Below are positions 20,349-29,369 of a DNA stretch of 64,000 nt, one piece after another. Position 1 is the stretch's first letter. Each line of letters starts with the position of its first letter. Origin of the DNA: Coriobacteriia bacterium (GTDB taxonomy: Bacteria > Actinomycetota > Coriobacteriia > Coriobacteriales > UMGS124); NCBI GenBank assembly GCA_018368455.1, contig JAGZEG010000004.1:1-64000 (forward strand), in the 5' to 3' direction. The notes under the pieces were generated by a model. It made no database searches. It saw only the letters and a list, made by a program, of their open reading frames with translations, and was not told the origin of the DNA. Position numbers and translations under genes: made by a program.

Positions 20349-21968
20349 CTAGGGGAGAGCGGGGCTGCTCGCGTCGATGAGGGCTACGAGCTCCTCTCGG
20401 CTGTGGACGCTGGCCTTGCGATAGATGCGCCGCGTGTGCGACTTGAGCGTTCCGGGCGCGATGCAGAGCTCCCGCTCGATGTCGCTGGGCCCTTTGCCCT
20501 GCGCAAGCAGTTGAAGCACCTCCCTTTCGCGTGGGCTCAAGCCGATCCGCGCGGCTAGCTCCTCGCAGGCTTGCCCGAGCACGTCCTGCTCGCTGCGGCC
20601 CGCGCCACCTGTCAGCTCCTCCATGCCGAACAGCGCTGCGCCCCAGCGTGCGTACTCGCGCTCTGTCAGCAGGACGACGCTTGCGACGATGACGAGGATG
20701 ACGAGCGCTACGAGCACCGCTGGGCTGTCAGGGGCCAGCGGCACTAACCCGCGATCCAGCGCCAGCCCCACGCCGTGCCCACCCAGGCTTGTGAGCATGA
20801 TGAGCTCCTGGATGCTGCAAAGAAATGCTGCGGACACGCCATAGCGATGTGCCAAGTCGCACAGCAACACGGTGAGCACGAGGAACATCAGCGCGTAGCC
20901 CACGCATACGAGCAGATCGGCGACGCCGCTGCCCGTCGACAGCGAGGCAAACGTCACGAGCAGCCCGCAGCTCATAAGTACGAACGGCGTGCGGTAGAGA
21001 TACGTGAAGTCAAACCGGTGCGAGAAGAAGTACACAAGGCAGAAAAGCGTCATCGATGACAGGAGCACGCCCATGGTAAGCATTCCATCGGCGAAGGGGG
21101 CGCTTGCCTGACGCACGCCAAGCACGAACTCGTAGACGCCTAGGGCAATAGCGAGGCGCCAGGGGAACTGAACGGCGTGTGTAAAGCCGCCAGGCCGCTC
21201 CGATGGGGGGATGCTTGTGAGCCCCCAGCGTAAGCAGATGTGGGAGAGAATGGGCAGCGCAAGTAAGGCCAGCGCGAGGCGCATGCCGTTCAGGCCGCCG
21301 ATGAGCCATCCGAGCAGCGAGCCGAACAGAAAGCCTCCGGCGACATAGAGCACGATGAGAAACGAGCCGAAGCAACTTTGGAGCTCGGCCCACAGCAGGA
21401 TGCCAAGCGCGATGCCAAACCCCACGACCAAACCGCCGATCAGGGCGAGCGGCAACGCGGCGCTTTGGGCAAGAGGTTCGCTGCCGGATGGGCCTGCCAC
21501 GCTCGAAAGAGTGCCTACCGCCAGAATGAGCCCTGCCCCGGCGACCATGAGAGCCGTTGCAATCGTCGCGGCGGAGCGACGGTCGCTGAGGGGTAAGAAG
21601 CGCCGCCCCGCCGCGACGCAGGCGACGAATGCGGGCACCATGCCGATGACGACGATGTCCGGTCCAAGCCATGTGACCCCAGATATACCTGACAGGATGG
21701 TTGCGATTTGCCCGGATGCGACGTCGTAGAACGCGCGGACAAACGCAAAGCCGAACAGGCATGGAGACAGGAGGCGCAGCTCGGTGAGCCGCCGTCCGAC
21801 GCGACCTGGGGCGTCGCTTCCGGGGGGCACGTTGCTGCTCACCGGTATGGCCCGCCGTTCCTGCACGGGGATCGTGCTTGCGGGCAGGCTGTCTGCCTGG
21901 GCGGGCACCGGCGAGGCGCCCCGCATGTCGACGGGGCTGGCGGGGCTTGCGGTGCTGCCGTGGCGCAT
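20349..21968 (-). CDS. Membrane LuxR-family regulator 2
   Basis: 539 aa. A polar tail of about 70 residues is followed by roughly twelve membrane helices and a C-terminal LuxR HTH (LSPREREVLQLLAQGKGPSD, recognition helix GTLKSHTRRIYRK). It is homologous along its length to regulator 4: shared blocks include ILLWAE, YRTPF.LM.CGL and CDL..RYGVS, and the recognition stretch GTLKSHTRRIY is identical. The start at 21968 follows AAAGGAG with 8-nt spacing. Divergent from flavoprotein C. The intergenic region carries the triple GGTTACA motif also found beside regulator 4, so this protein is the likely activator binding there, possibly in response to the flavoprotein's substrate sensed in the membrane. 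Confidence 0.88.
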   Translation of the reverse strand: MRHGSTASPASPVDMRGASPVPAQADSLPASTIPVQERRAIPVSSNVPPGSDAPGRVGRRLTELRLLSPCLFGFAFVRAFYDVASGQIATILSGISGVTWLGPDIVVIGMVPAFVACVAAGRRFLPLSDRRSAATIATALMVAGAGLILAVGTLSSVAGPSGSEPLAQSAALPLALIGGLVVGFGIALGILLWAELQSCFGSFLIVLYVAGGFLFGSLLGWLIGGLNGMRLALALLALPILSHICLRWGLTSIPPSERPGGFTHAVQFPWRLAIALGVYEFVLGVRQASAPFADGMLTMGVLLSSMTLFCLVYFFSHRFDFTYLYRTPFVLMSCGLLVTFASLSTGSGVADLLVCVGYALMFLVLTVLLCDLAHRYGVSAAFLCSIQELIMLTSLGGHGVGLALDRGLVPLAPDSPAVLVALVILVIVASVVLLTEREYARWGAALFGMEELTGGAGRSEQDVLGQACEELAARIGLSPREREVLQLLAQGKGPSDIERELCIAPGTLKSHTRRIYRKASVHSREELVALIDASSPALP

Positions 21969-21995
21969 GACGGTGACTCCTTTCGTGGCGCACCA

Positions 21996-22037
21996 CCTCT
22001 GAGCTGGGCGGTTTACATCTCAGGTTACAAGGTTACC
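21996..22037 (+). promoter_or_regulatory. Triple GGTTACA operator of the regulator 2 / flavoprotein C cassette
   Basis: CCTCTGAGCTGGG (21996-22008) is followed by GGTTTACA (22010-22017), GGTTACA (22023-22029) and GGTTACC (22031-22037). The last two are 8 bp apart. The same elements, reading toward the flavoprotein as here, lie at 40939-40983. The site is about 168 bp upstream of the flavoprotein C start. Confidence 0.65.
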
Positions 22038-22204
22038 ACTGGGTGCATCCCGCGTTGATGCTGACGGGACGACTGTGTGCTGCCTACTGTGGGAGCCGTA
22101 CCGCAGCGGGACACGTGCGGCGCCGTTGCGCCTGCCTGACATGGTGCTTACGTCCCGTTCGCACATCTTGCCATGTATGTTGAATCGAAAGGATGTTGCC
22201 CACC

Positions 22205-24166
22205 ATGATCCGCTCAAACCAGCTTTCGAACATCTCGCGCCGTGACCTCGTTGCCGCTTCCTCTATCGCTGGCGTTTCCGTCGCCCTGTTCGGCCTGCCG
22301 GGCCTTGCTCGCGCTGCCGAGGGTCCGGCTGCCGGCGACGCCTCGTCCTCGTATGTGCCGGGTACGTACCATGCGAGTGCCGAGGGCAAGTTCGGCCCCA
22401 TTGCTGTGGACGTGACGTTTTCCGAGACGGCCATCACGGGCGTGATTGTGGGCGAGCACGAGGAAACGGCCTTCATCTCTGATCGCGCGCTCCAGGAGAT
22501 TCCCGCTGCCATTGTCGAGCGCCAGACGCTTGACATCGATTCCATCACGGGCGCGACGCTGACGAGCTCCGCTCTCGTACGCGCCGTAAGCGACTGTGTT
22601 GAACAGGCCGGTGGCGATCCGGCCGCGCTCTCTGGCGCTTCGTCTGACTCGGAGCCCGCTGGCGCCGCTCCGGTCGAGCAGGAGCTGGAAGCCGACGTCG
22701 TCATTGTGGGTGCTGGCGCCTCGGGCATGGTCGCGGCGATCTCGGCGGCGCGCATGGGTGCGAGCAAGGTCATTCTGCTCGAGAAGAGCTGCAACGTCGG
22801 CGGCAACGCGCTCGTCTCCGGCGGCTACCTCGAGTACGTTAACGCTCCCGACGAGCTGCGCGAGGACATGACGCCGAGCTATGAGGCTGAGCTCGCTGAC
22901 GAGCTCGCCCAAGCGCCCGACTATCTGCCGGCGGAGGATCTTGAGAAGCTGATGGCCGAGTACGAGGCGTGGAAGGAGTCGGGCAGTACGAAGGTGTTCG
23001 ACAGCATCTATCTCCATGCACTGCAGTACGCGCTCCAGGGTGAGGGCAGCTATGACGAGATGCTCAAGACGGCAGAGAACATCGCCGCGCTCGACGAGTG
23101 GCTCGTTTCGGAGGACTTTGGCTTTAAGAGCCTGTGCGGCATCGTCGGTTACTCGTGGCCGCGCTGGACGTCTCCGAAGCAGGGCGTGTGCGGCCAGGGC
23201 TACTTTACGTTCTACGCTGACGAGATCGAGCGCAACGCCTATCCTGTCGAGATCTATCTCAATACGCCGGCGACGGAGCTTATCGTCGAAGATGGCACGG
23301 TGGCGGGCGTCGTGGCACAGGGTGAGGACGGTACGACGTATCGCGTGCGCGGCGCGCAGGGCGTCATCCTGGCGACGGGTGGATTCTCGGGCAGTCCGGA
23401 CATGCTGCGCGAGTACAACACGATGTGGCCGTTCAAGGAGGATGAGTACATCCCGACGACGAACTGCTATGGCCACACGGGCGACGGCATCACGATGGGC
23501 CTGGCGGCGGGCGGTACCGTGGCGCTTATGGACGTGCAGATGCCGTTCCCGATGGCTGACTGCAAAAACTGGACGGACGAGACGACCGTCGGTGACGACG
23601 TCGATTGCGTCATCGTGAACAAGGAAGGCAAGCGCTTCATGAACGAGGTGCTCGACCGCTATACGATGACCGAGAACATCATGGCGCAGACCGACCAGAT
23701 GATGTTCATGGTGACGGACGCCGACACGTGCCGCGTCGATGGCGAAAACAACCGCTATGGCCACAGCCTGCAGCGCCTTATTGACCAGGGACAGCTCTAC
23801 CGTGCTGACACGCTTGAGGAACTTGCCGAACAGATGGGCTGTGACCCTGCCGTGCTTGTCGATACGGTCGAGCGCTACAACGAGGCTGCGCGCTCCGGCG
23901 AGGACCCCGAGTTCGGCCGCACGACGTTCTCCGAGCTGAGCCCCGTCGAGAAGGCTCCGTTCTACGCGTCTCCACGTACGTGGGCCATGCACATCACCGT
24001 CGGTGGCCTCGTCGTGGATATCCACGACGGTTACAAGGTGCTCGACGAGGCGGGCCAGCCGATTCCCGGCCTGCGCGCCATCGGCGAAACGATCGTCGGC
24101 AGCTGCGGCATTGGCGTTCAGGGCGAGGGCCTGGCCGTCGCGAAGGCGATGTTCATGGAGCGCTAA
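22205..24166 (+). CDS. Exported FAD/FMN-dependent reductase (flavoprotein C)
   Basis: 653 aa. TAT signal SRRDLVAASSIAG (residues 11-23). The FMN_bind domain (about 50-135) has DSITGAT with Thr118 predicted to carry FMN. The FAD_binding_2 domain starts at VVIVGAGASG (165-174). It is a clear paralogue of flavoprotein E: both share NVGGNALVSGGYLEYVNAP, GVCGQGYF, EYNTMWP and QGQLYRADT.EELAEQ. A reductase for an unknown acceptor, probably in the cell envelope. ATG 22205 is preferred because AAAGG lies about 10 nt upstream; ATG 22193 abuts it. Divergent from regulator 2 and probably controlled through the GGTTACA sites. A strong terminator follows. Substrate unassigned. Confidence 0.88.
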   Translation: MIRSNQLSNISRRDLVAASSIAGVSVALFGLPGLARAAEGPAAGDASSSYVPGTYHASAEGKFGPIAVDVTFSETAITGVIVGEHEETAFISDRALQEIPAAIVERQTLDIDSITGATLTSSALVRAVSDCVEQAGGDPAALSGASSDSEPAGAAPVEQELEADVVIVGAGASGMVAAISAARMGASKVILLEKSCNVGGNALVSGGYLEYVNAPDELREDMTPSYEAELADELAQAPDYLPAEDLEKLMAEYEAWKESGSTKVFDSIYLHALQYALQGEGSYDEMLKTAENIAALDEWLVSEDFGFKSLCGIVGYSWPRWTSPKQGVCGQGYFTFYADEIERNAYPVEIYLNTPATELIVEDGTVAGVVAQGEDGTTYRVRGAQGVILATGGFSGSPDMLREYNTMWPFKEDEYIPTTNCYGHTGDGITMGLAAGGTVALMDVQMPFPMADCKNWTDETTVGDDVDCVIVNKEGKRFMNEVLDRYTMTENIMAQTDQMMFMVTDADTCRVDGENNRYGHSLQRLIDQGQLYRADTLEELAEQMGCDPAVLVDTVERYNEAARSGEDPEFGRTTFSELSPVEKAPFYASPRTWAMHITVGGLVVDIHDGYKVLDEAGQPIPGLRAIGETIVGSCGIGVQGEGLAVAKAMFMER

Positions 24167-24191
24167 GCCACTGAACGCGGTAGGGTGCTGA

Positions 24192-24240
24192 CGGGCACCC
24201 CGGCACAGCCTTCTGCGGCCTGCCGGGGTGCCCGCTTGTG
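24192..24240 (+). terminator. Terminator after flavoprotein C
   Basis: Perfect 14-bp stem CGGGCACCCCGGCA (24192-24205) and TGCCGGGGTGCCCG (24221-24234), then CTTGTGTTT. Confidence 0.85.
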
Positions 24241-24508
24241 TTTCGGCCCAACGGATCGCTTCTGCGAGGCCTTTTCGCCGTTGGACTCTTGCTTGCCCGT
24301 CATGGCGCGATGGGGGAGTTGTGGTTGTGCGCTGGCGCGTGCGGCTCGTGGTGGATAATGGAAGCGTGCCGTCCGCCGGCGTGCGGGGCACGGAATGTTG
24401 ATCGAGGTGTTGACGAATATCGGCAATTGCAGAAGGGGCGTCGCGCGGCGAGGCCGCTGCCTCCCGTGCGTGTGCAATGCCGATTGCCGTGGAAGGCGGG
24501 GCGAAGGG
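24241..24508. other. Non-coding gap upstream of the acyltransferase
   Basis: Remainder of the 342-nt space after flavoprotein C. An in-frame ATG at 24395 could extend the next gene by 38 residues, but the extension (rich in Cys and Arg) looks unlike protein. Nothing else is recognised. Confidence 0.4.
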
Positions 24509-26908
24509 ATGACGCAGGCGGAAAAGCCGACGGTGAGGAGTCGCTACGTGGCGGCGCATGCGCACCGGGAGGAGGGCGCAAGCCAGGCCGAGACCGGGCG
24601 CTCCTCCTCTGGCGATGGCCTCTACGCTAGTCGCTCCCGCCGCTCGACGCTTTATGGCGACGAGCCCCGTCCTCGCGGCGCTCGCTATGACGTGCCCCCC
24701 GCCTCGTCTGCCGGAACGAATGCCGGCGGGGTTTCGGGCGCCCGTTCTGCGCAGACAACCCCCAACAATGCCGCTCGTCCATATGCTCGCCCCGCCGGCG
24801 GTAGTTTCACGCCGCGCGCGGGCGCCCCTGCCCCTGTGCCCGCCGGGCGCCGCTTTGCCCCGCGTGGCAGTAGCGCTCCCGCCGCGCACGCCGCTTCGGC
24901 TTCCTCTCGGCGCGTCACGTCGCTTGAGGGTCTGCGCACACTCGCCATCCTGTCGGTCGTCGCCTACCACCTGGGCCTTTCGTGGCTGCCGAGCGGCCAC
25001 ATGGGCGTCGTCATGTTCCTCGTGCTCAGCGGCTACCTCGTGACGTGCTCCGTCGTGCGCGGCTTCGAGCGGGCACGCGATCGTGCCCAGGCCGACGGGA
25101 CGGTTTTGCGCTTCGGCGCGGGGCTCGGCGCGTTCTGGTGGCGCCGCTTCAAGCGCATCTGGCCACCCATGATCGCGATGATCGTGCTCGTCGCCTTACT
25201 GTGCATTGCGTTTAACCACGTGCTGCTCACGAAGATGCGCCCCGACATCGCGCCCGCGCTGCTGGGCTTCGAGAACATCTGGTACATCGTCCACGGCCTG
25301 TCGTATTTCGAGCAGATCGGGGCGCCTTCGCCGCTGACGCACCTGTGGTACGTCGGCCTCGATGCCCAGCTCTGCGTCGTGGTGCCCCTGCTACTGAGCG
25401 CCTTTCTGTACGCCGGGGCGAGTCGTTCGACTATTCGTCGCGTCTTCCTGGGGCTCGCCCTGGTCTCCGCCGTTCTCATGGGCGTGCTGTTCGACCCGAA
25501 CGCCGACCCGAGCCGCGTGTACTACGGGCCGGACACGCGTGCTTTCGCCGTGCTTATCGGCGCGTGGCTGGGCCTCGCGTGGCCCGTCGGCGGCCTGCCG
25601 GTGGCGGGGCGCGGCGCCTTGCTGCGCCTGGGTGCCCGAGGTGTGGCGGCTCTCGGCGGCGTGGCTTTGCTTGGTCTCGTCGCGATTATGGTGTTCGTGC
25701 CGAGCGATGCGGCGTTTTTCTACTACGGGGGCATGGTGCTCGTATGCCTGCTGACGGTGGTGCTGCTCGTCGCCCTGCTCAGCCCGTCCAACCCGTTGGA
25801 GCGCCTGTTCTCGCTGAAGCCCCTCGCGTGGCTGGGCGCGCGCTCCTATGCGCTCTACCTGTGGCACTATCCCCTCATCTACCTGGTGGGGGCAGACGGA
25901 CCGGCTCCGTGGTGGCTCAAGCTGCTTGCCGTGGTCCTGTCGGTGGGCGCTGCCGAGGCGACGTGGCTGCTCGTGGAGCGTCCCCTTTCCGGCGGGCGTG
26001 TGGCGGCCGGTGTCACGCAGTTTGCTGGCTGGGTGCGCCGAGGCCCGCTGCCTGCCGCGGGGACGTTTGCGGCGACGGGCGTCTGCGGTGCCGTGACGCT
26101 TGCGGCGCTCGTGGGATGTCTTGTCGTGCCCGACAAGGTGCTCGTTCCGAAGGACGCCATCGTGAGCACGGGCGAGGCGGCGGGTCGCGGCATGGACCTT
26201 TCCGATCGTGCTCCCGGGGCGGCTGACGATTCTGCTGTGGACGATGCCGGCGTCCCTGTCGCGGAAGCGCCAGAGGCCACGCCCATCGTCGAGGCACCTA
26301 TCGCCCCCGACGACGTCGTGCTGCCTGACGGGTACTTCTCGCTGCAGGCGTCGGACGGCGAGCAGACGGCCGGTCAGTACGACCCCGTGCTCGTCGGTGA
26401 TTCCGTGCCGGGCGACACGAACTTCTACGACGTGTTCTTTGGCGGCTTCATCGACAGCTACATCGGTCGCCACCCGTTCCAGGCCGTCGACGTGCTGCAG
26501 GACTACCTCGACCAGGGTGTCGTGGGCCACGTCGTCGTGCTCGCTGTGTTCTCAAACAGTCTGGCGACGGCGGAGCAACTCGACCAGCTCGTGGCCGAGG
26601 CAGGCCCTGATCGCCAGGTTTACCTTGTGGGCACCGTGAACCCTGACGGCTTCCAGGACGAGGCCAACGCCGCGCTCATGGACTGCGCCTCGCGCTACGA
26701 CAACGTGCACTACGTGGACTGGCCGGCCGTGTGCGCGGGCTATGAGGACGTCTACCTCTACCCCGATGGCACGCACCTCACGCCCGACGGCGCCCCTGTC
26801 TACCTCGACATGATCGCGCGCGCCATCGCCGGCGACGTCGTGGCTGCCGGCGGCTCGATCATCCCGTGGGACGACCCTGCAGCTGAGGATCCGGCTGCGG
26901 TGGCATAG
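24509..26908 (+). CDS. OatA/OafA-like membrane O-acyltransferase with C-terminal SGNH domain
   Basis: 799 aa. About 130 residues of polar, Arg/Ala/Pro-rich N-terminal tail are followed by an acyltransferase 3 domain (about 138-500) with around ten membrane helices and the motif LEGLRTLAILSVVAYHLGLS (His154 is the conserved acyl-transfer histidine). A linker and an extracytoplasmic SGNH esterase-fold domain follow: GDS near 630 (VLVGDSV) and DGTHLT near 752-757 give the Ser and Asp/His. This is the layout of peptidoglycan or surface-polysaccharide O-acetyltransferases (OatA type), which modify MurNAc and confer lysozyme resistance. The start at 24509 follows GGAAGG at about 11 nt. Monocistronic. 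The long N-terminal tail is unusual for OatA. Confidence 0.83.
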   Translation: MTQAEKPTVRSRYVAAHAHREEGASQAETGRSSSGDGLYASRSRRSTLYGDEPRPRGARYDVPPASSAGTNAGGVSGARSAQTTPNNAARPYARPAGGSFTPRAGAPAPVPAGRRFAPRGSSAPAAHAASASSRRVTSLEGLRTLAILSVVAYHLGLSWLPSGHMGVVMFLVLSGYLVTCSVVRGFERARDRAQADGTVLRFGAGLGAFWWRRFKRIWPPMIAMIVLVALLCIAFNHVLLTKMRPDIAPALLGFENIWYIVHGLSYFEQIGAPSPLTHLWYVGLDAQLCVVVPLLLSAFLYAGASRSTIRRVFLGLALVSAVLMGVLFDPNADPSRVYYGPDTRAFAVLIGAWLGLAWPVGGLPVAGRGALLRLGARGVAALGGVALLGLVAIMVFVPSDAAFFYYGGMVLVCLLTVVLLVALLSPSNPLERLFSLKPLAWLGARSYALYLWHYPLIYLVGADGPAPWWLKLLAVVLSVGAAEATWLLVERPLSGGRVAAGVTQFAGWVRRGPLPAAGTFAATGVCGAVTLAALVGCLVVPDKVLVPKDAIVSTGEAAGRGMDLSDRAPGAADDSAVDDAGVPVAEAPEATPIVEAPIAPDDVVLPDGYFSLQASDGEQTAGQYDPVLVGDSVPGDTNFYDVFFGGFIDSYIGRHPFQAVDVLQDYLDQGVVGHVVVLAVFSNSLATAEQLDQLVAEAGPDRQVYLVGTVNPDGFQDEANAALMDCASRYDNVHYVDWPAVCAGYEDVYLYPDGTHLTPDGAPVYLDMIARAIAGDVVAAGGSIIPWDDPAAEDPAAVA

Positions 26909-27080
26909 CGCGGGGCAGTGAGTTCGCTGCTCGGCATGGCATGGCAGGGATTATGCGCCTCTGTTGGGGTAGGATGAAACGTACTGCCGACGTCTTCCTT
27001 GTGCGCTGCCGATCGGGTGCGCGCGCAACGGCGTTGGATCCGGCGAGGGACCGCACGCGACCGCAACCAGGGGGCACCGC

Positions 27081-28040
27081 ATGATCGAATATTACAAGAC
27101 GAGCCTCACGGGCGTTACGGAGCGCGTCACTTCTCCGGAGCGCGGCTGCTGGATCAATGTCGTCCAGCCGACGGAGCGAGAGCGCGCCTGGCTCCAGAAC
27201 GAGGCGGGCATCGTCCCTGAGTTCGTCCGCTCGGCACTCGATGAGGAGGAGAGCTCGCACATCGACTACGATGACGATGCCGACCAGGTGCTCATCATCG
27301 TGGACTGCCCCTCTGTCGAGGACGAGCAGGAGAAAGAGACACCCACGCTCACGCAGTACGACACGCAGCCCCTCTCGGTGCTGTTCCTGCGCGATAAGGG
27401 CATGCTTGTCACGATCAGCCTGCACGGCAGCGTCATCGTTGACGACTTCGCCGCGGGCCGCGTGCGCCAGATCGACACGACGCGCCGCGCCCGCTTCCTG
27501 CTGCAGTTGCTTTTGCGCATCTCCCAGCAGTACCTCGTCTACCTGCGCAGCATCGACCGCCAGTTCTCCAAGGCCGAAAAGCAACTGCACGCCACCATGC
27601 GCAACGAGGAGCTCATCAAGATGCTCGGCCTCGAGAAGTCGCTCGTCTACTTCTCCATCTCGCTCAAGGCTGACGAGACGACACTCAACCGCATCATGGG
27701 CGGGCGCATCATCAAGCTCTACGAGGAGGACCAGGAGCTACTCGATGACGTCCTCATCGAGATCCACCAGGCCATGGAGATGTGCAAGATCTACTCGGAC
27801 ATTCTCACGAAGACGATGGACGCGTTCAGCAGCGTCATCAGCAACAACCTGAACAACGTCATGCGCGTGCTCACGACGATCACGATCGTCATGGCCATCC
27901 CCACGATCATCTTCAGCTTCTACGGTATGAACGTGGGCGACCTGCCCGAGTCTTCGACGTGGCTGTTCCCAGCGCTGCTCTCGCTCGTGCTCTGCGTTAT
28001 CGCCGTCGTGTTCTTCTGGCGCAAGAACATGCTCAAGTAG
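27081..28040 (+). CDS. corA: CorA-family divalent cation (Mg2+) transporter
   Basis: 319 aa, the usual length. A soluble, highly charged N-terminal domain (1 to about 255) with a long helix is followed by two C-terminal membrane helices. The family selectivity motif YGMNVGDLP (GMN at 282-284) closes the first helix and the protein ends in a basic tail WRKNMLK, both hallmarks of CorA. It forms a pentameric Mg2+ (or Co2+/Ni2+) channel in the inner membrane. The start at 27081 follows AGGGGG. Single gene; no riboswitch is recognised in the 170-nt leader. Confidence 0.9.
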   Translation: MIEYYKTSLTGVTERVTSPERGCWINVVQPTERERAWLQNEAGIVPEFVRSALDEEESSHIDYDDDADQVLIIVDCPSVEDEQEKETPTLTQYDTQPLSVLFLRDKGMLVTISLHGSVIVDDFAAGRVRQIDTTRRARFLLQLLLRISQQYLVYLRSIDRQFSKAEKQLHATMRNEELIKMLGLEKSLVYFSISLKADETTLNRIMGGRIIKLYEEDQELLDDVLIEIHQAMEMCKIYSDILTKTMDAFSSVISNNLNNVMRVLTTITIVMAIPTIIFSFYGMNVGDLPESSTWLFPALLSLVLCVIAVVFFWRKNMLK

Positions 28041-28096
28041 GGAAGCCTGTTCCGAGGGCTTGTGCTCTGGATATGTCTGTTGGTCTTGTAGTTTAA

Positions 28097-28130
28097 CGAT
28101 AAACGATATATTCTTATCGTGTACCGATAA
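28097..28130 (+). promoter_or_regulatory. Triple CGATAA operator
   Basis: CGATAA (28097-28102), its inverse TTATCG (28114-28119) and CGATAA again (28125-28130) lie in an AT-rich stretch just before the DUF2975 gene's GAGGAGG ribosome site. Likely bound by the XRE protein encoded in the same operon. Confidence 0.5.
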
Positions 28131-28151
28131 TCATTGACGAGGAGGTGCACG

Positions 28152-28904
28152 ATGGCCGACAGGTGGAGCAAGGCGTTCGGCGACATGCCAAAGGGGCGCG
28201 GCCCGGTTGTGGCTCGGCTCAAGAAGACGTGCACGCTGATGCAGGGGTTCTGCCTGACACTGTTCATCATCAGCCTTCTGGGGGTCTTTGCTGTCGCCTC
28301 GACAGCTCGGGATATGCTGATGGGCCCAGGGCCCGACATGGGGGGTCGACCCGCGACGCTCGTCGAGCGGCTCTACCTGAGTGACGAGTCCAATCGCGGG
28401 ACGACGAACATCGTGGACGGCATGGCCTCCATGGACTTCGGCGGCTCCGCTCAGGCCACGCGCGGGGATGTGGCGCAGTCTGGGCAGGTGGGCGATGCGG
28501 CGTCCGGACAGGGGGCGACGCCCACCCCTGTCATCACGAACGACAGCGCACCCGTCCTGCACATCGTGCGCAACCTTTCGATGACTGCTCTATTCATGGC
28601 GATGCTGTGGGTCGGCGCGCGGTTCTTCGGACGCATCGGCAAGACGGGCGAGCCGTTTCGCCCCGAGCGAGCGCGTGATTTGACCACGCTCTCCATGCTG
28701 ATGATGAGCCTTGCCGTCGTTCCGGGCCTGCTCGAGGCGGGTACCCTCGCTGTGGGCATCGTCCTGCTTCCCGACGTGAGCTACGATGTGACGTGGGGCG
28801 TGTTCAACTACCTGTTTATGATGTGCTCCATCCTTGTCACGGCGTTCTCGCGCATATTCGCATACGGCTGCCTGCTTCAGGACCAAGACGACGAGCTCGT
28901 GTAG
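28152..28904 (+). CDS. DUF2975 four-helix membrane protein
   Basis: 250 aa with four membrane helices (about 22-45, 145-168, 185-215 and 222-245) and a polar loop between the first and second. The first helix and the pattern before the third match DUF2975, a family that typically sits directly upstream of a YozG-like XRE regulator gene, as here. Function is unknown; such pairs are thought to be stress- or signal-responsive. The start at 28152 follows GAGGAGG with 6-nt spacing. It is translationally close to the XRE gene (9-nt gap). The upstream CGATAA sites suggest autoregulation by the partner. Confidence 0.8.
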   Translation: MADRWSKAFGDMPKGRGPVVARLKKTCTLMQGFCLTLFIISLLGVFAVASTARDMLMGPGPDMGGRPATLVERLYLSDESNRGTTNIVDGMASMDFGGSAQATRGDVAQSGQVGDAASGQGATPTPVITNDSAPVLHIVRNLSMTALFMAMLWVGARFFGRIGKTGEPFRPERARDLTTLSMLMMSLAVVPGLLEAGTLAVGIVLLPDVSYDVTWGVFNYLFMMCSILVTAFSRIFAYGCLLQDQDDELV

Positions 28905-28913
28905 GGGGCGGCC

Positions 28914-29135
28914 GTGATTGTGCTGAGACTCGACCGTGTGCTTGCCGACCGTAAGATCGCCTCGCGCGACCTGGCGCAACTCGTGGGCATTTCCGAGGTG
29001 AACATCTCGCGCATCAAGACGGGCAAGGTGAGTGCTATCCGGTTCTCGACGCTCGACGCTCTCTGCCGCGAGCTTGGCTGCCAGCCCGGCGACTTGCTCG
29101 AGTATGTGCCTGACACCGAGGGTGGGGAGGGCTAG
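28914..29135 (+). CDS. YozG-type XRE-family regulator
   Basis: 73 aa, a bare Cro/C1 helix-turn-helix: RLDRVLADRKIASRDLAQLV leads into the turn and recognition helix ISEVNISRIKTGK, followed by FSTLDALCRELGCQPGDLLEY, the classic end of the YozG group. GTG start after TAGGGGGCGG. Second gene of the DUF2975 operon; the probable target is the CGATAA operator upstream of its own operon. Confidence 0.87.
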   Translation: MIVLRLDRVLADRKIASRDLAQLVGISEVNISRIKTGKVSAIRFSTLDALCRELGCQPGDLLEYVPDTEGGEG

Positions 29136-29369
29136 GGCGCTGCTTTTAGACATCTGGGGACGTTGCTGGCCCCCCAATGCCCATACGATGCCCTGACAAT
29201 GTGGAGGTACTATCCCGCCCGGCCAAAGGCGAGCGGTTTTCTTCGGGATACTCCCTACAATGCCCCTTTAACCTGAATAGCCACGGGGCAGTTATACGTT
29301 CGGGCGAATCAGCTCATGCCTCTTCGCGCGAACGTGCGGCCCCCGTCACGATGGGATGGGTATACATTT

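Noticed and set aside
22214..25000. 928-codon open frame on the minus strand
   Set aside because: Antisense to flavoprotein C and the acyltransferase; very Arg- and Ala-rich, no domain, no ribosome site. A high-GC shadow.
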